DNA from: JAKZVK01 sp965261065
GTDB lineage: Bacteria > Acidobacteriota > Terriglobia > Bryobacterales > UBA6623
DNA length: 64,000 nt
Assembly: GCA_965261065.1 (NCBI GenBank)
Contig: OZ253444.1
Span: 3,968,001-4,032,000 of the forward strand
Direction: 5' to 3'
Every line of letters begins with the position of its first letter. The stretch's first letter is position 1. The position numbers were made by a program, and so were the translations under genes. The notes beneath the pieces were generated by a model, which was not told the origin of the DNA, ran no database searches, and saw only the letters and a list, made by a program, of their open reading frames with translations. Below, piece by piece: positions 56,176-64,000 of the stretch.

Positions 56176-57390
56176 ATGGCGAACAGGGATGTGGATTGTA
56201 CCGTGCGGCCCTTGGACCGCCGCGGGTTTCTGCGTGCCGGCGCGGGCAGCGTCGCGGCCGCAGGGCTGTGGGGCTGCGAGGGCGGCACGACCGAGGCGGT
56301 CTCGAAGCAGGACGCCCCCGCCGAGATTCCGAAATACGACCTCGTGCGCGCCGAGGGAACGCATCGCGAGCTTGGCCGGCAACACGGCGAGCAAGCGGTC
56401 GAGTCGATCAAGATGCACATCGATTACATCGCGCGCACGCAAGACATCTCAAGCGAAGAGCTGCACCGCCGCGCACTCAAGTTCCAGCCGCTGTTCGACA
56501 AGTACTGCCCTCACCTGCTCGAAGAGATCGACGGGCTGGCCGAGGGCGCGGGCGTACCCATGGCCGAGGCGCTGGCCTGCAACATCCGCGGCGAGTTGGG
56601 TAAGGCGGTCGACGCCGGCTGCACGACCTATGTGATCGCCGGGCAGTCCACCAAGGAAGGCGAGATCCTGGTCGGCCAGAACAGCGACATGTCGCAGCCC
56701 AACATCGACATGGGGTACGTGCTGCACCTCAAGCCGACCGGCAAGCCGCAGGTGCTGATCTGGACCTTCGGCGGCATGATCGGCTACCACGGCATGAACA
56801 GCGCGGGTGTCGCCCACTTCGCCAATTCTCTCGGCGGCGGCCCTAAGGGGCAGTTCGCTTTGTCGCACTATCCGGTCAAGCGCCTGATGCTCGAATGCTC
56901 CACCCTTTACGAGGTGATGGACGTGCTGCACACCGCGCCGCTTGCCTCGAATGGCAACTACGTTTTGTGCGGCGGCGAAGGGGCCATTATCGATGTCGAA
57001 GCCAACAGTAACGGCCCGCAGATCGTCGGCGACCCTCGGCAAGGCTACATCGCCCACACCAATCACTATCTCTGTCCGCTCTACGCCACCAAAGAGAACC
57101 ACGACGCCAGCCTGCGCGACTCGTTCCCGCGGCTGCGGCGCATGAACGAGATGATCGAAGCACAGGCGGGCTCGATCACCGTCGACCACATCAAGCGCTT
57201 CCTGAGCGACCACTCGAACGGCAAGCCGAGCATCTGCCGCCATCCGCGAACCGTCAAGCTCGAAAAGGGTTTCGAGACGGCGGGCCGCACGGTGGCGTCG
57301 ATGATCGCCGAACCGGCCAAGAAGCGCATGCACGTCGCGTTGGGCAACCCGTGCGAAAGCGAGTTCGTCACGTACTCGATGGACGCGTAA
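56176..57390 (+). CDS. C45-family peptidase/acyltransferase, Tat-exported
   Basis: 404 residues. A Tat signal with RRGFLRAGAGSV is followed by a lipobox-like LWGC, so it is folded before export and perhaps lipid-anchored. The C45 nucleophile Cys149 in VDAGCTTYVI is preceded by Ala-Gly for autocleavage; family members are self-cleaving N-terminal nucleophile enzymes like acyl-CoA:6-aminopenicillanic acid acyltransferase. Other hallmarks: LVGQNSDMSQ, GMIGYHGMNSAGVAHFANSLGG, IVGDPRQGYIAHTNHYL. It probably hydrolyses N-acyl amides. Intact. Confidence 0.88.
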   Translation: MANRDVDCTVRPLDRRGFLRAGAGSVAAAGLWGCEGGTTEAVSKQDAPAEIPKYDLVRAEGTHRELGRQHGEQAVESIKMHIDYIARTQDISSEELHRRALKFQPLFDKYCPHLLEEIDGLAEGAGVPMAEALACNIRGELGKAVDAGCTTYVIAGQSTKEGEILVGQNSDMSQPNIDMGYVLHLKPTGKPQVLIWTFGGMIGYHGMNSAGVAHFANSLGGGPKGQFALSHYPVKRLMLECSTLYEVMDVLHTAPLASNGNYVLCGGEGAIIDVEANSNGPQIVGDPRQGYIAHTNHYLCPLYATKENHDASLRDSFPRLRRMNEMIEAQAGSITVDHIKRFLSDHSNGKPSICRHPRTVKLEKGFETAGRTVASMIAEPAKKRMHVALGNPCESEFVTYSMDA

Positions 57391-57448
57391 ACGGCGGGTG
57401 CGCGCCGATCGAATGCGGACAATGTTCGCGGCCTGCCGTTCGGCTGTA

Positions 57449-57472
57449 GGGGTGGACCGCTGCGTCCACCCC
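57449..57472 (+). terminator. Hairpin downstream of the C45 peptidase gene
   Basis: GGGGTGGAC pairs with GTCCACCCC across a six-base loop, 59 bases after the stop. It resembles intergenic REP-type hairpins as much as a terminator, because no T-run follows. The rest of 57391-57667 has no recognisable gene. Confidence 0.45.
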
Positions 57473-57667
57473 GGCGTGGCGCAGTTGCTCTCGGCTGCAA
57501 GGTAAAGATAAGCCGCGGTGCCATGTGCCCGGTCAATACCAAGCGGTTATCGCACCACCCGGGGCAGCGAGGGCTGACGCAGCGGTCCGGCCCGGTAGTT
57601 CGCGAACGCGCCAGACGCGCCGGTGACAACCTTTGCGGCGGGCCGGGCGTATTAGGCTATAGGGAAC

Positions 57668-59113
57668 GTGCCGCGGATGGATCTTCACAATAGCCTTGCC
57701 TGCTTGGCCGTCGGCTTCGGGCTGGCGTGGATTCCCGCGTTCGCCGAACGCCCGCCGAACTTCGTCGTCATTCTGGCCGATGACCTCGGTTACGGCGACC
57801 TGGGCGTCTACGGACATCCCTCGATTCGCACGCCGAACATCGATCGCATGGCGGCCGAAGGGGTTCGTCTCACCGAGTACTACTCGGCGGCACCCACCTG
57901 CACGCCGGCGCGCGCCGCGCTGCTGACTGGGCGCTATCCGCTGCGCTCGGGTCTGGTGCGCGTGCTCGTCCCCAAGGAGAAATGGGGCATCCCTGACTCC
58001 GAGGTCACCTTGGCCGAGGCGCTGAAGGAGAAGGACTATGCCACGGCGGCGATCGGCAAGTGGCACTTGGGGGGACGCAAACCCTTCCGTCCGCGCAAGC
58101 ATGGCTTCGACCACTTTTTCGGCGTGCTGTACAGCAACGATATGGTGCTGCTGCCGCTCGTGAAATGGCCGCGCTTCGAGTTGATGCGCAACGACAAGGC
58201 CATCGAATCGCCGGCCAAGGTCAGGACGCTCACCGAGCGCTACACCGGTGAGGCGATCCGGTTCATCGACGAACACAAAGACCGGCCTTTCTTCCTCTAC
58301 CTGTCACACACGATGCCGCACATCCCGCTGCGGCCATCGGACGGCTTCAAGGGCAGGTCCGCTTTCGGCCGCTACGGCGATGTGGTTGAGGAGATTGACG
58401 CCGGCGTCGGCCGTATTCTCGACGCGCTTCGCTCAGCGGGCGTCGATCAGAACACTTTGGTCGTCTTCACCAGCGACAACGGTCCCTGGCTCGGGGGCTC
58501 GAAGTTGAACGCCGAGAACTCAAGCGCTAAGCGGAAGAAGACGCGTGGCTCGCCGGGGCCGTTCCGGGGCGCCAAAGGGACGACTTGGGAGGGCGGGATG
58601 CGCGTCCCGTTCATCGCCCGCTGGCCCGGCCGGATTGGTGCCGGGGAGGTCCGCGACGGAATTGCGACCGCCATGGATCTATACACAACGATGATCGAGA
58701 CCGCCGGCGGCGAGGTCCCATCCGACCGGGTGGTAGATGGGCGAAATATCCTGCCGCTGCTGAAGGGAGATGCTCCCTCGCCGCACAACGAGTTGTTCTA
58801 CCACTTTCACGAGCGCGTCTTCGCCGTGCGCTCGGGACGCTGGAAGCTTCACCGCCTCAAACGCGAACTGGGGCCGAAGGGCAAGCCGAAGGCCCCGGTG
58901 CGGTGCGAGGAGCTGTACGATCTCACCACCGACCCCGGCGAGATGACAAATGTCGCCGCCGATCACCCGGACATCGTCCAGCGTTTGAGAGCCCGAGCGG
59001 AATCCTTTCAGGCGGGGATCGAGCCGGTCATGAAGCTGCCGCCGCCTTCGTCGTCAGTCTTCTCGGGGCTCCTGACGCAGGCCCCGAAGAAGCCGGGCAA
59101 GGTACCACGGTAG
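57668..59113 (+). CDS. Secreted sulfatase, Cys-type
   Basis: 481 residues from a GTG start with a signal peptide ending near IPAFAERPP. Arylsulfatase-type fold: NFVVILADDLGYGDLGVYGHP, TPNIDRMAAEGVRLTEYYS. The formylglycine site is Cys78 in CTPARAALLTGRYPLR, a standard C-x-P-x-R motif that needs FGE-type activation. Also IGKWHLGG, FTSDNGPWLGG and the C-terminal LYDLTTDPGEMTNVA. It hydrolyses sulfate esters, possibly from algal or animal polysaccharides. Intact. Confidence 0.94.
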   Translation: MPRMDLHNSLACLAVGFGLAWIPAFAERPPNFVVILADDLGYGDLGVYGHPSIRTPNIDRMAAEGVRLTEYYSAAPTCTPARAALLTGRYPLRSGLVRVLVPKEKWGIPDSEVTLAEALKEKDYATAAIGKWHLGGRKPFRPRKHGFDHFFGVLYSNDMVLLPLVKWPRFELMRNDKAIESPAKVRTLTERYTGEAIRFIDEHKDRPFFLYLSHTMPHIPLRPSDGFKGRSAFGRYGDVVEEIDAGVGRILDALRSAGVDQNTLVVFTSDNGPWLGGSKLNAENSSAKRKKTRGSPGPFRGAKGTTWEGGMRVPFIARWPGRIGAGEVRDGIATAMDLYTTMIETAGGEVPSDRVVDGRNILPLLKGDAPSPHNELFYHFHERVFAVRSGRWKLHRLKRELGPKGKPKAPVRCEELYDLTTDPGEMTNVAADHPDIVQRLRARAESFQAGIEPVMKLPPPSSSVFSGLLTQAPKKPGKVPR

Positions 59114-59349
59114 AAGGCGCAGGCGTGGCGTAAGACTCCAGCGTTGCCGAGTCCCGATTCTTCGGGACTCAGGATGGCAACCGATCGAGCAGCAGCTAAG
59201 GCTCGCGAACTGGAGAAACGACGAATCGGTTCTCGACAAGACTAAGCTTACGCCACCTGAGTCTCCGACTTGTCGTTGGGGCAGGCCTTCCAGGCTTTGG
59301 CGTCGTCCGGGAGTTGAAAGCGTGCGCCCGCTTCCGTAGGATGTGGCCT

Positions 59350-60807
59350 ATGCCCGATGCTCTCCTCGATCAGCCCATTCCGCGCCGGCGCTTCCTGCGG
59401 CAATGCAGCCTGGGTGCCGCCGCGCCGTTGCTCTCCATGGGCTGTTCGTCGAGTGAGCCGCGGAGTCCTCCCAACATCCTCTTCTTGTTGACCGACGACC
59501 AGCGCGCGGACGCTCTGGGCTGCGCGGGCAACACCATTGTCGAGACTCCCCACATCGACGGTTTAGCGAGGCAGGGGGTGCTGTTTCGCAACAACTTCGT
59601 GACCACGTCGATCTGCGCCGTCTCCCGGGCGTCGGTCTTCACAGGCCAGTATGCCCGCTGCCACGGCATCCACGGCTTTGGCACGTCCCTTTCCGAAGAG
59701 CAGCAGCGGCTCAGCTATCCGAGCCTGCTGCGCCAAGCGGGCTATCGCACCGGGTTCGTGGGCAAGTACGGGGTGGGCAGGGAATTGCCCCGAGAGCAGT
59801 ACGACTTCTTTCAGGGTTTCGCCGGCCAGGGGCGCTACTTCCGTGAATTCGAGGGCCGGCGGATCCACCTGACGGCCGTGCACGGAGACCAGGCGCTCGG
59901 GTTCCTCGAGGGCTGCAGCGGCGAGCAGCCGTTTTGTCTCTCGGTCAGCTTCAAGGCGCCTCACGTGCAAGACCTGGAGGCGCCGTTCTTTTTGAACGAC
60001 CCCGCCTACGATCACCTCTATGAAGATCTGACCGTGCCGCCGTTTGGCCACAGCGAGGCGCGAGACCATGAAGCACTGCCCGCGTTCTTGCAGGGTGAGT
60101 ACGAGGGACGGATCCGCTGGGAGCGCCGCTTCTCGACCCCGGAGAAATTCCAGGAGTCGGTCAAACGCTACTACCGGCTCATCACCGGCGTCGACGCGCA
60201 GGTCGGCCGCATGCTGGCGTACCTGCGGGAGCGCGGCTGGGACGACAACACGATCGTCATCTATACGTCAGACAACAGCTTCTACCTGGGAGAGCGGGGC
60301 TTGGCGGGTAAGTGGCTGATGCACGAAGAGTCGATCCGCACGCCGCTGATCATTCGGGCCCCCTGGCTCAGCGAGACCGCGGGAACCCAACGCAACGAGA
60401 TGACGCTCAACATCGACCTGGCGCCGACGATGCTCAGCCTCGCCGGAGTCGAGATTCCCACTTCCATGCAGGGCCGGGACGCGAGTCCACTCGTGCGTGG
60501 CGAATCGCCCGCCTGGCGCAAGGAGTGGTTCTACGAGCACCTCCTCGAGCACGCGACGATCCCCAAGACCGAGGGGGTTCGCGGCGAGCGTTGGAAATAT
60601 ACGCGCTACGTCGAAGCCGACCCGGTCTACGAGGAACTGTACGATCTGGCCGGCGACCCGGGCGAGGACCGCAACCTTGCTACGGTGGGCGAACACCGTG
60701 ACTCGCTCGAGCGGCAGCGCGCGCGCTGGCGAGCCTGGCGTGAGAAGCTCGAGAGCTGGGACGGCACGGAGCCGTGGTGGGATCCGGTGTTCGAGCCGGT
60801 TGGGTAG
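59350..60807 (+). CDS. Second sulfatase, Tat-exported, with unusual CxVSR active-site motif
   Basis: 485 residues from the ATG at 59350, with a Tat signal (RRRFLRQCSLGAAAPLLSMGC, lipobox-like). Same fold as the upstream sulfatase: NILFLLTDDQRADALG, TPHIDGLARQGVLFRNNF, VGKYGVG, IYTSDNSFYLGERG. The active-site segment reads SICAVSRASVFTGQY, so the usual Pro after Cys-x is Val. Such a CxVSR motif also occurs in some sulfatase subfamilies. It is probably a functional member of a different substrate subgroup. Separated from the first sulfatase gene by 236 bases. Confidence 0.9.
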   Translation: MPDALLDQPIPRRRFLRQCSLGAAAPLLSMGCSSSEPRSPPNILFLLTDDQRADALGCAGNTIVETPHIDGLARQGVLFRNNFVTTSICAVSRASVFTGQYARCHGIHGFGTSLSEEQQRLSYPSLLRQAGYRTGFVGKYGVGRELPREQYDFFQGFAGQGRYFREFEGRRIHLTAVHGDQALGFLEGCSGEQPFCLSVSFKAPHVQDLEAPFFLNDPAYDHLYEDLTVPPFGHSEARDHEALPAFLQGEYEGRIRWERRFSTPEKFQESVKRYYRLITGVDAQVGRMLAYLRERGWDDNTIVIYTSDNSFYLGERGLAGKWLMHEESIRTPLIIRAPWLSETAGTQRNEMTLNIDLAPTMLSLAGVEIPTSMQGRDASPLVRGESPAWRKEWFYEHLLEHATIPKTEGVRGERWKYTRYVEADPVYEELYDLAGDPGEDRNLATVGEHRDSLERQRARWRAWREKLESWDGTEPWWDPVFEPVG

Positions 60808-61023
60808 AGGCACAAAGCTGAGCACGGCTCGCCACGGTGGGCCAAGCCGGCGCGGGGAGGCGTACTTGACGGTACGCTGAGCACCGCGAGCAAGCGCAAC
60901 GACGTAGTAGCGGTCTTCTCGCGTGCTTCGACCTTCAGGTGGTAAGGGCCAGAGTGGAATGGACCCGAAAAGAGAGACCAGGAAAGAAGGGACAATGAAC
61001 CAGGGAACGGGAAGGAGGTTCAA

Positions 61024-61410
61024 TTGTCTCGAAGACGATTCACGAAGGAGTTCAAGCTGGCGGCCGTCCGGCGGCTCGAAGCCGGCGAGTCGGGCTCGGC
61101 TCTAGCACGCGAGCTCGAGGTGAAGCGCGAAAAGCTCTACGACTGGCTGGCACAAGTCGAGCGCTACGGCGTCGAGGGAGCTTTTCCCGGCGCTGGACGG
61201 CGTCCGGGCGGCAGCGCCCGCGTCGAGCCCGGCCGCGAAGCCCAGGCCCGTCTCGCGGAGCTGGAACGCAAAGTCGGCCGCCAGGCCATGGAGATTGATT
61301 TTTTGTCCGCAGCCTTGCGGCGTGTCGAGGATCTGCGCCGGCCGAGCATCGTCAGTGGAACCGGCGCGTCGCTAACGAAGTACGAGCCGCAAGGCGGCAA
61401 GGCAACATGA
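61024..61410 (+). CDS. IS3-family OrfA, helix-turn-helix
   Basis: 128 residues from a TTG with AAGGAGG 6 bases upstream. MSRRRFTKEFKLAAVRRLEAGES is the classic IS3 OrfA opening. A helix-turn-helix (LARELEVKREKLYDWL) and a leucine-zipper-like coil (LAELERKVGRQAMEIDFL) follow. It overlaps OrfB by ATGA, and a -1 frameshift there may give the fused transposase. Confidence 0.92.
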   Translation: MSRRRFTKEFKLAAVRRLEAGESGSALARELEVKREKLYDWLAQVERYGVEGAFPGAGRRPGGSARVEPGREAQARLAELERKVGRQAMEIDFLSAALRRVEDLRRPSIVSGTGASLTKYEPQGGKAT

Positions 61411-62228
61411 GCGCACGCGATTTGTGCCGCTTGAGCGGGCTGGCGCGAGCCAGCCTCTACCGCCAGGGCAAACCCGACCGCGAGCCGGTCGGGGAACTGC
61501 GGCAGGCCATTGTCCAGGCCGCCTTGGACCATCCGGCCTACGGCACCCGGCGGACGACCCAACAGGTGCGCCGTCAAAAGCTACTGGTCAATCGCAAGCG
61601 CGTGCAGCGGGTGATGCGCGAAGAGAATCTCTTGCGGCGACGTCGCCGCACCGTTCCGCAAACGACCGATTCGAAGCACTCGTTGCGGTGTTACGAGAAC
61701 CTGACGCGCGAGGTCCAACCCACGGGCCCCAACAAGCTGTGGGGCTCGGATCTCAGCTACGTGCGATTGGGAAACCACTTCGTCTATGTGGCGGTGGTGT
61801 TGGACGTGTATTCGCGGCGCGTGGTGGGTTGGGCCGTGGGTACGAACCTGAAAACCGAATTGCCGCTGGCGGCGCTGCACCAAGCGTTGAGCAGCCGGCG
61901 TCCGGCGCCGGGTTGGATTCATCATTCCGATCAAGGTTCGCAGTACGCTGCGGAAGCTTATGTGGCCACACTGCGGCAAGCGGGCGCGAGGATATCGATG
62001 AGCCGCAAAGGCTGCCCGCAGGACAACGCGTACGTGGAAAGCTTTTTCAAGACTTTGAAAAGCGAGGAAGTCAACTGCAACGAGTATGAAAGTTTGGCCC
62101 AGGCGCAGGCCGCGATCGGGGCTTATATTGAGCAGGAATACAATCGCACACGATTGCATTCGTCGCTGGGCTACCGGCCGCCGCAAGAGTATGAGCGGCT
62201 GTGGGAAGAGGCGGCTGACGCCGCCTGA
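61407..62228 (+). CDS. IS3-family OrfB, integrase-type DDE transposase
   Basis: 273 residues. After an HTH_21 region (YGTRRTTQQVRRQKLLVNRKRVQRVMRE) comes the rve integrase domain with NKLWGSDLSYVRLGNHFVYVAVVLDVYSRRVVGW (first Asp), HHSDQGSQYAAEAY (second Asp), and SRKGCPQDNAYVESFFKTLKSEEV with the catalytic Glu. It ends QEYERLWEEAADAA. Intact. Confidence 0.94.
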   Translation: MSARDLCRLSGLARASLYRQGKPDREPVGELRQAIVQAALDHPAYGTRRTTQQVRRQKLLVNRKRVQRVMREENLLRRRRRTVPQTTDSKHSLRCYENLTREVQPTGPNKLWGSDLSYVRLGNHFVYVAVVLDVYSRRVVGWAVGTNLKTELPLAALHQALSSRRPAPGWIHHSDQGSQYAAEAYVATLRQAGARISMSRKGCPQDNAYVESFFKTLKSEEVNCNEYESLAQAQAAIGAYIEQEYNRTRLHSSLGYRPPQEYERLWEEAADAA

Positions 62229-62403
62229 GTTTTCGTAAGGCATGAGCAGATCTATCGATCCGATGGCGCAGCACAAGGCGGGATGCGGCCTGAGTAGGCG
62301 CACACCCCGCCCTCATCGTTTCGATGAGTCTGCGGCCGGGTATTCCTTGGCGGGTTGCTCTCCAGCAGAGCCCGCCTCCGCTTCCCCGGCTAACTTGATC
62401 ATG

Positions 62404-62575
62404 CCCCCATTGGGCTGGATTCGCTATGCTTTTTCAGTCAACTGCAACCCGTCCCTAATTTCTTGGCCTCGCCGTAGGGGTCCAGTCCACCCCCATTGGG
62501 CTGGATTCGCTATGCTTTTTCAGTCAACTGCAACCCGTCCCTAATTTCTTGGCCTCGCCGTAGGGGTCCAGTCCA
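62404..62575. repeat. 86-bp perfect tandem duplication at the IS3 right end
   Basis: Two identical 86-base units (62404-62489 and 62490-62575) each end with GGGGTCCAGTCCA, the inverted end of the IS3 element. It probably arose from abutting or circularised IS ends. It is not a CRISPR because the units adjoin directly with no spacers. Confidence 0.85.
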
Positions 62576-62980
62576 AAGTCGGGGACATCCATGATAGGTA
62601 TCTGTCAAGGATGGACGCAGTCATCCGAATCCTCCCGTCAGCGGGGGCGTTGTCTTCAGCAGTGACGCTTCGCAGCCCGAGCGTTTTTGCGAATCAAGTC
62701 GCAAGGTCAACGAGTCACGTGACCAGACATCCATGTGCGCGCATCGGGTCGCCCCACCGTACCGGCCGGGGGACCGTCGCGGAAGATTCAGTTTGGGTTT
62801 TCAGGCCCGCCGGCCTCGAAACAGAGATACGGACGCATCAGAAATTTCCCAGGAAACTCCCAGCAAACTCCTTCGCGTAGTCCCCAACAGGCGAGGACCG
62901 GCGGGCCGCTCGTGACACCGCACAGCGTCGATGAAACTCTTCGTTTCTCCTTTTAACAGAAAAAAAGCAAATTCTCCTCG
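62576..62980. other. Intergenic stretch without recognised gene
   Basis: Between the IS3 duplication and the IS110 transposase. Open frames here have no family resemblance. It should contain one end of the IS110 element, but IS110 lacks clear terminal repeats, so I cannot place the boundary. Confidence 0.5.
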
Positions 62981-64000
62981 TTACGCCTCGGCCGCAACCC
63001 GCGGCACGAACGCGCGGCCACTGGTGTCCACGGCCCGCAGATACGCCACCAACTTGCGCGCCACGGCCAACGTCGCGCGATTGCGAGACCCGCGCGTCAA
63101 CTCCCGCTCATGGACGTCGTGCAGTTGCGGGTTCCAGCGCGGCGCGAGTTTCGCCGCCTCGATCAGCACCCGCTGCAAATGCTTGTTGCGCTGCTTCGAC
63201 AGCGGTCCCCGCTGCGTCTTGCCGGCCGACTCGCGCTGTGCCGAACACAACCCACAGTAACTCACCGCCTGGCCCAGCGAACCGAAGCGCTCGGGCTCGA
63301 CGGTCTCCAGCGCCCAGGTCAACGCCGTCACCTCCCCCACGCCGCGAATCGACTGCAGCAACTCGACGCGTTCCCGCAACAGCGGATGGCGCCGCAATCC
63401 GCGCAGTAACTCCTGCTGCAAACGATCGAACATTTCCAGGCTGCCGCGGGTGATGGCGAGCAGCTCGATCACCGACTCGGGCGTGTCGCGCAGGCTGTCG
63501 AGATAGGAGTAGAAATAGTTGCGCCCGTGCAGCCGCCGGGCATCGTAGGGTTCGCCCACTTCCATCAGTAGCCCGCTGATTTTGTTCTTCATGCGGACGG
63601 CTTCGCCCAGCAGCAGATTGCGATAGCGCAGCACGCGCCGCAACTCGCGCAGGGCAGGCGGCGCCACGTAGCAGCGCGGCAGCAGGTTGCAGCGCAGCAG
63701 GTCACTGATCTTGGTGGCGTCGAGACGGTCGTTCTTCTTCTTGGCGCAGGCGATGGCCTTGAGCATGGCCGGGTGTGCGACTTGCAGTTCCTGGGCGAAG
63801 GGCTGGAGGTGATCGTAAATCCAGCCGGTAAACAGGGTGGCTTCGAGCGCGCCCACCCAAGGGCGCTCGAGGGCTGACGCCCAAGCGGTCAGGGCGGCGC
63901 GAGTGGCCGCGACCTGACCGCGCTGGACGATCGTTCCGTCCCCGGTTTTGATGCAGAAGCTGATGCTTTTCTTATGGACATCAAGTCCGATGTAGTAGAG
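62981..64000 (-). CDS. IS110-family transposase, start beyond the window
   Basis: The minus-strand frame is open to the window edge (LYYIGLDVHKKSISFCI), so the first few residues are missing; about 340 residues are visible. DEDD-type recombinase: the first Asp is in YIGLDVHKKS, then EATLFTGWIYD, NDRLDATKISDLLRCNLLP, RVLRYRNLLLGEAVRMKNKISGLL. The C-terminal Transposase_20 domain has SIRGVGEVTALTWALE and the serine region SYCGLCSAQRESAGKTQRGPLSKQRNKHLQRVLIEAA. IS110 elements insert by bridge-RNA-guided recombination. Confidence 0.94.
   Translation of the reverse strand, partial: LYYIGLDVHKKSISFCIKTGDGTIVQRGQVAATRAALTAWASALERPWVGALEATLFTGWIYDHLQPFAQELQVAHPAMLKAIACAKKKNDRLDATKISDLLRCNLLPRCYVAPPALRELRRVLRYRNLLLGEAVRMKNKISGLLMEVGEPYDARRLHGRNYFYSYLDSLRDTPESVIELLAITRGSLEMFDRLQQELLRGLRRHPLLRERVELLQSIRGVGEVTALTWALETVEPERFGSLGQAVSYCGLCSAQRESAGKTQRGPLSKQRNKHLQRVLIEAAKLAPRWNPQLHDVHERELTRGSRNRATLAVARKLVAYLRAVDTSGRAFVPRVAAEA

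Larger units (their letters stand above)
60955..62489 (+). mobile_element. IS3-family element
   Basis: The left end TGGAATGGACCCG at 60955 matches the inverted TGGACTGGACCC at the right end, 62489. A second copy of the right-end segment follows directly (62490-62575), so the exact boundary is ambiguous. It carries two overlapping transposase frames in the IS150/IS3 arrangement. I could not identify a direct target duplication. Confidence 0.72.

Noticed and set aside
62404..62575. Possible CRISPR array in the tandem repeat
   Set aside because: The 86-bp units adjoin directly with no unique spacers and only two copies exist.

Overview
The window is a GC-rich bacterial chromosome segment. Frequent GTG/TTG starts, secreted Tat- or lipobox-tagged hydrolases, a Ser/Thr kinase with a TolB-like and TPR tail, HDOD-EAL and PAS kinase/response-regulator signalling, and an RND metal pump suggest a large-genome soil or sediment bacterium. 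Acidobacteriota is my best guess (inference, low confidence). I recognised no rRNA, tRNA or CRISPR array.

Layout: 1-8.8 kb holds the 3' end of a CusA/CzcA-type RND pump, an IS110 remnant, a UPF0175-type protein, an EAL-HDOD protein, a PAS histidine kinase with two response regulators, and hicBA (hicA frameshifted). 9.0-20.2 kb is an island of insertion sequences: three IS1380-family and three IS630-family copies. 20.4-29.4 kb has a secreted protein, a sodium:solute symporter, a nitronate monooxygenase-like protein, a P1 peptidase, transposase and lamin-tail remnants, and a subtilase locus. 29.8-33.2 kb is a DyP-peroxidase locus cut by IS630 and IS1595. 33.3-39.8 kb carries a frameshifted Ser/Thr kinase-TPR gene, tilS, ftsH and a lipoprotein gene. 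39.9-43.5 kb is a ceramidase-like gene cut by IS1595 and a second IS630-type element. 43.5-60.8 kb is mostly intact metabolic and secreted-enzyme genes: PhoD-like phosphatase, MATE, a DUF1537 kinase/PdxA2 pair, lysozyme-like, NTF2-like, cyclase, TauD-like, formamidase, C45 peptidase and two sulfatases. The window ends with an IS3 element and the start-less part of an IS110 transposase.

Main discovery: removing the insertion sequences and their target duplications from 12.0-20.2 kb restores two adjacent genes. The first encodes one long protein: a Ser/Thr protein kinase (HRD, DYG and APE motifs present) joined in frame to a nucleoside-deoxyribosyltransferase-like Rossmann domain and an XRE helix-turn-helix domain. 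The second encodes an ImmA/IrrE-type zinc metallopeptidase with an HELGH motif. Such regulator/ImmA pairs are known stress or mobile-element switches; a kinase and a nucleotide-sugar-type sensor fused to the regulator is an unusual architecture and may be an undescribed signalling or defence module. Here it is inactivated by at least five insertions.

Caveat: many interrupted genes (hicA, subtilase, DyP, Ser/Thr kinase twice, IS630 copy C) are each broken by one missing base in a short homopolymer. This pattern fits sequencing or assembly error as well as true decay, so those frameshifts should not be read as proven pseudogenes.
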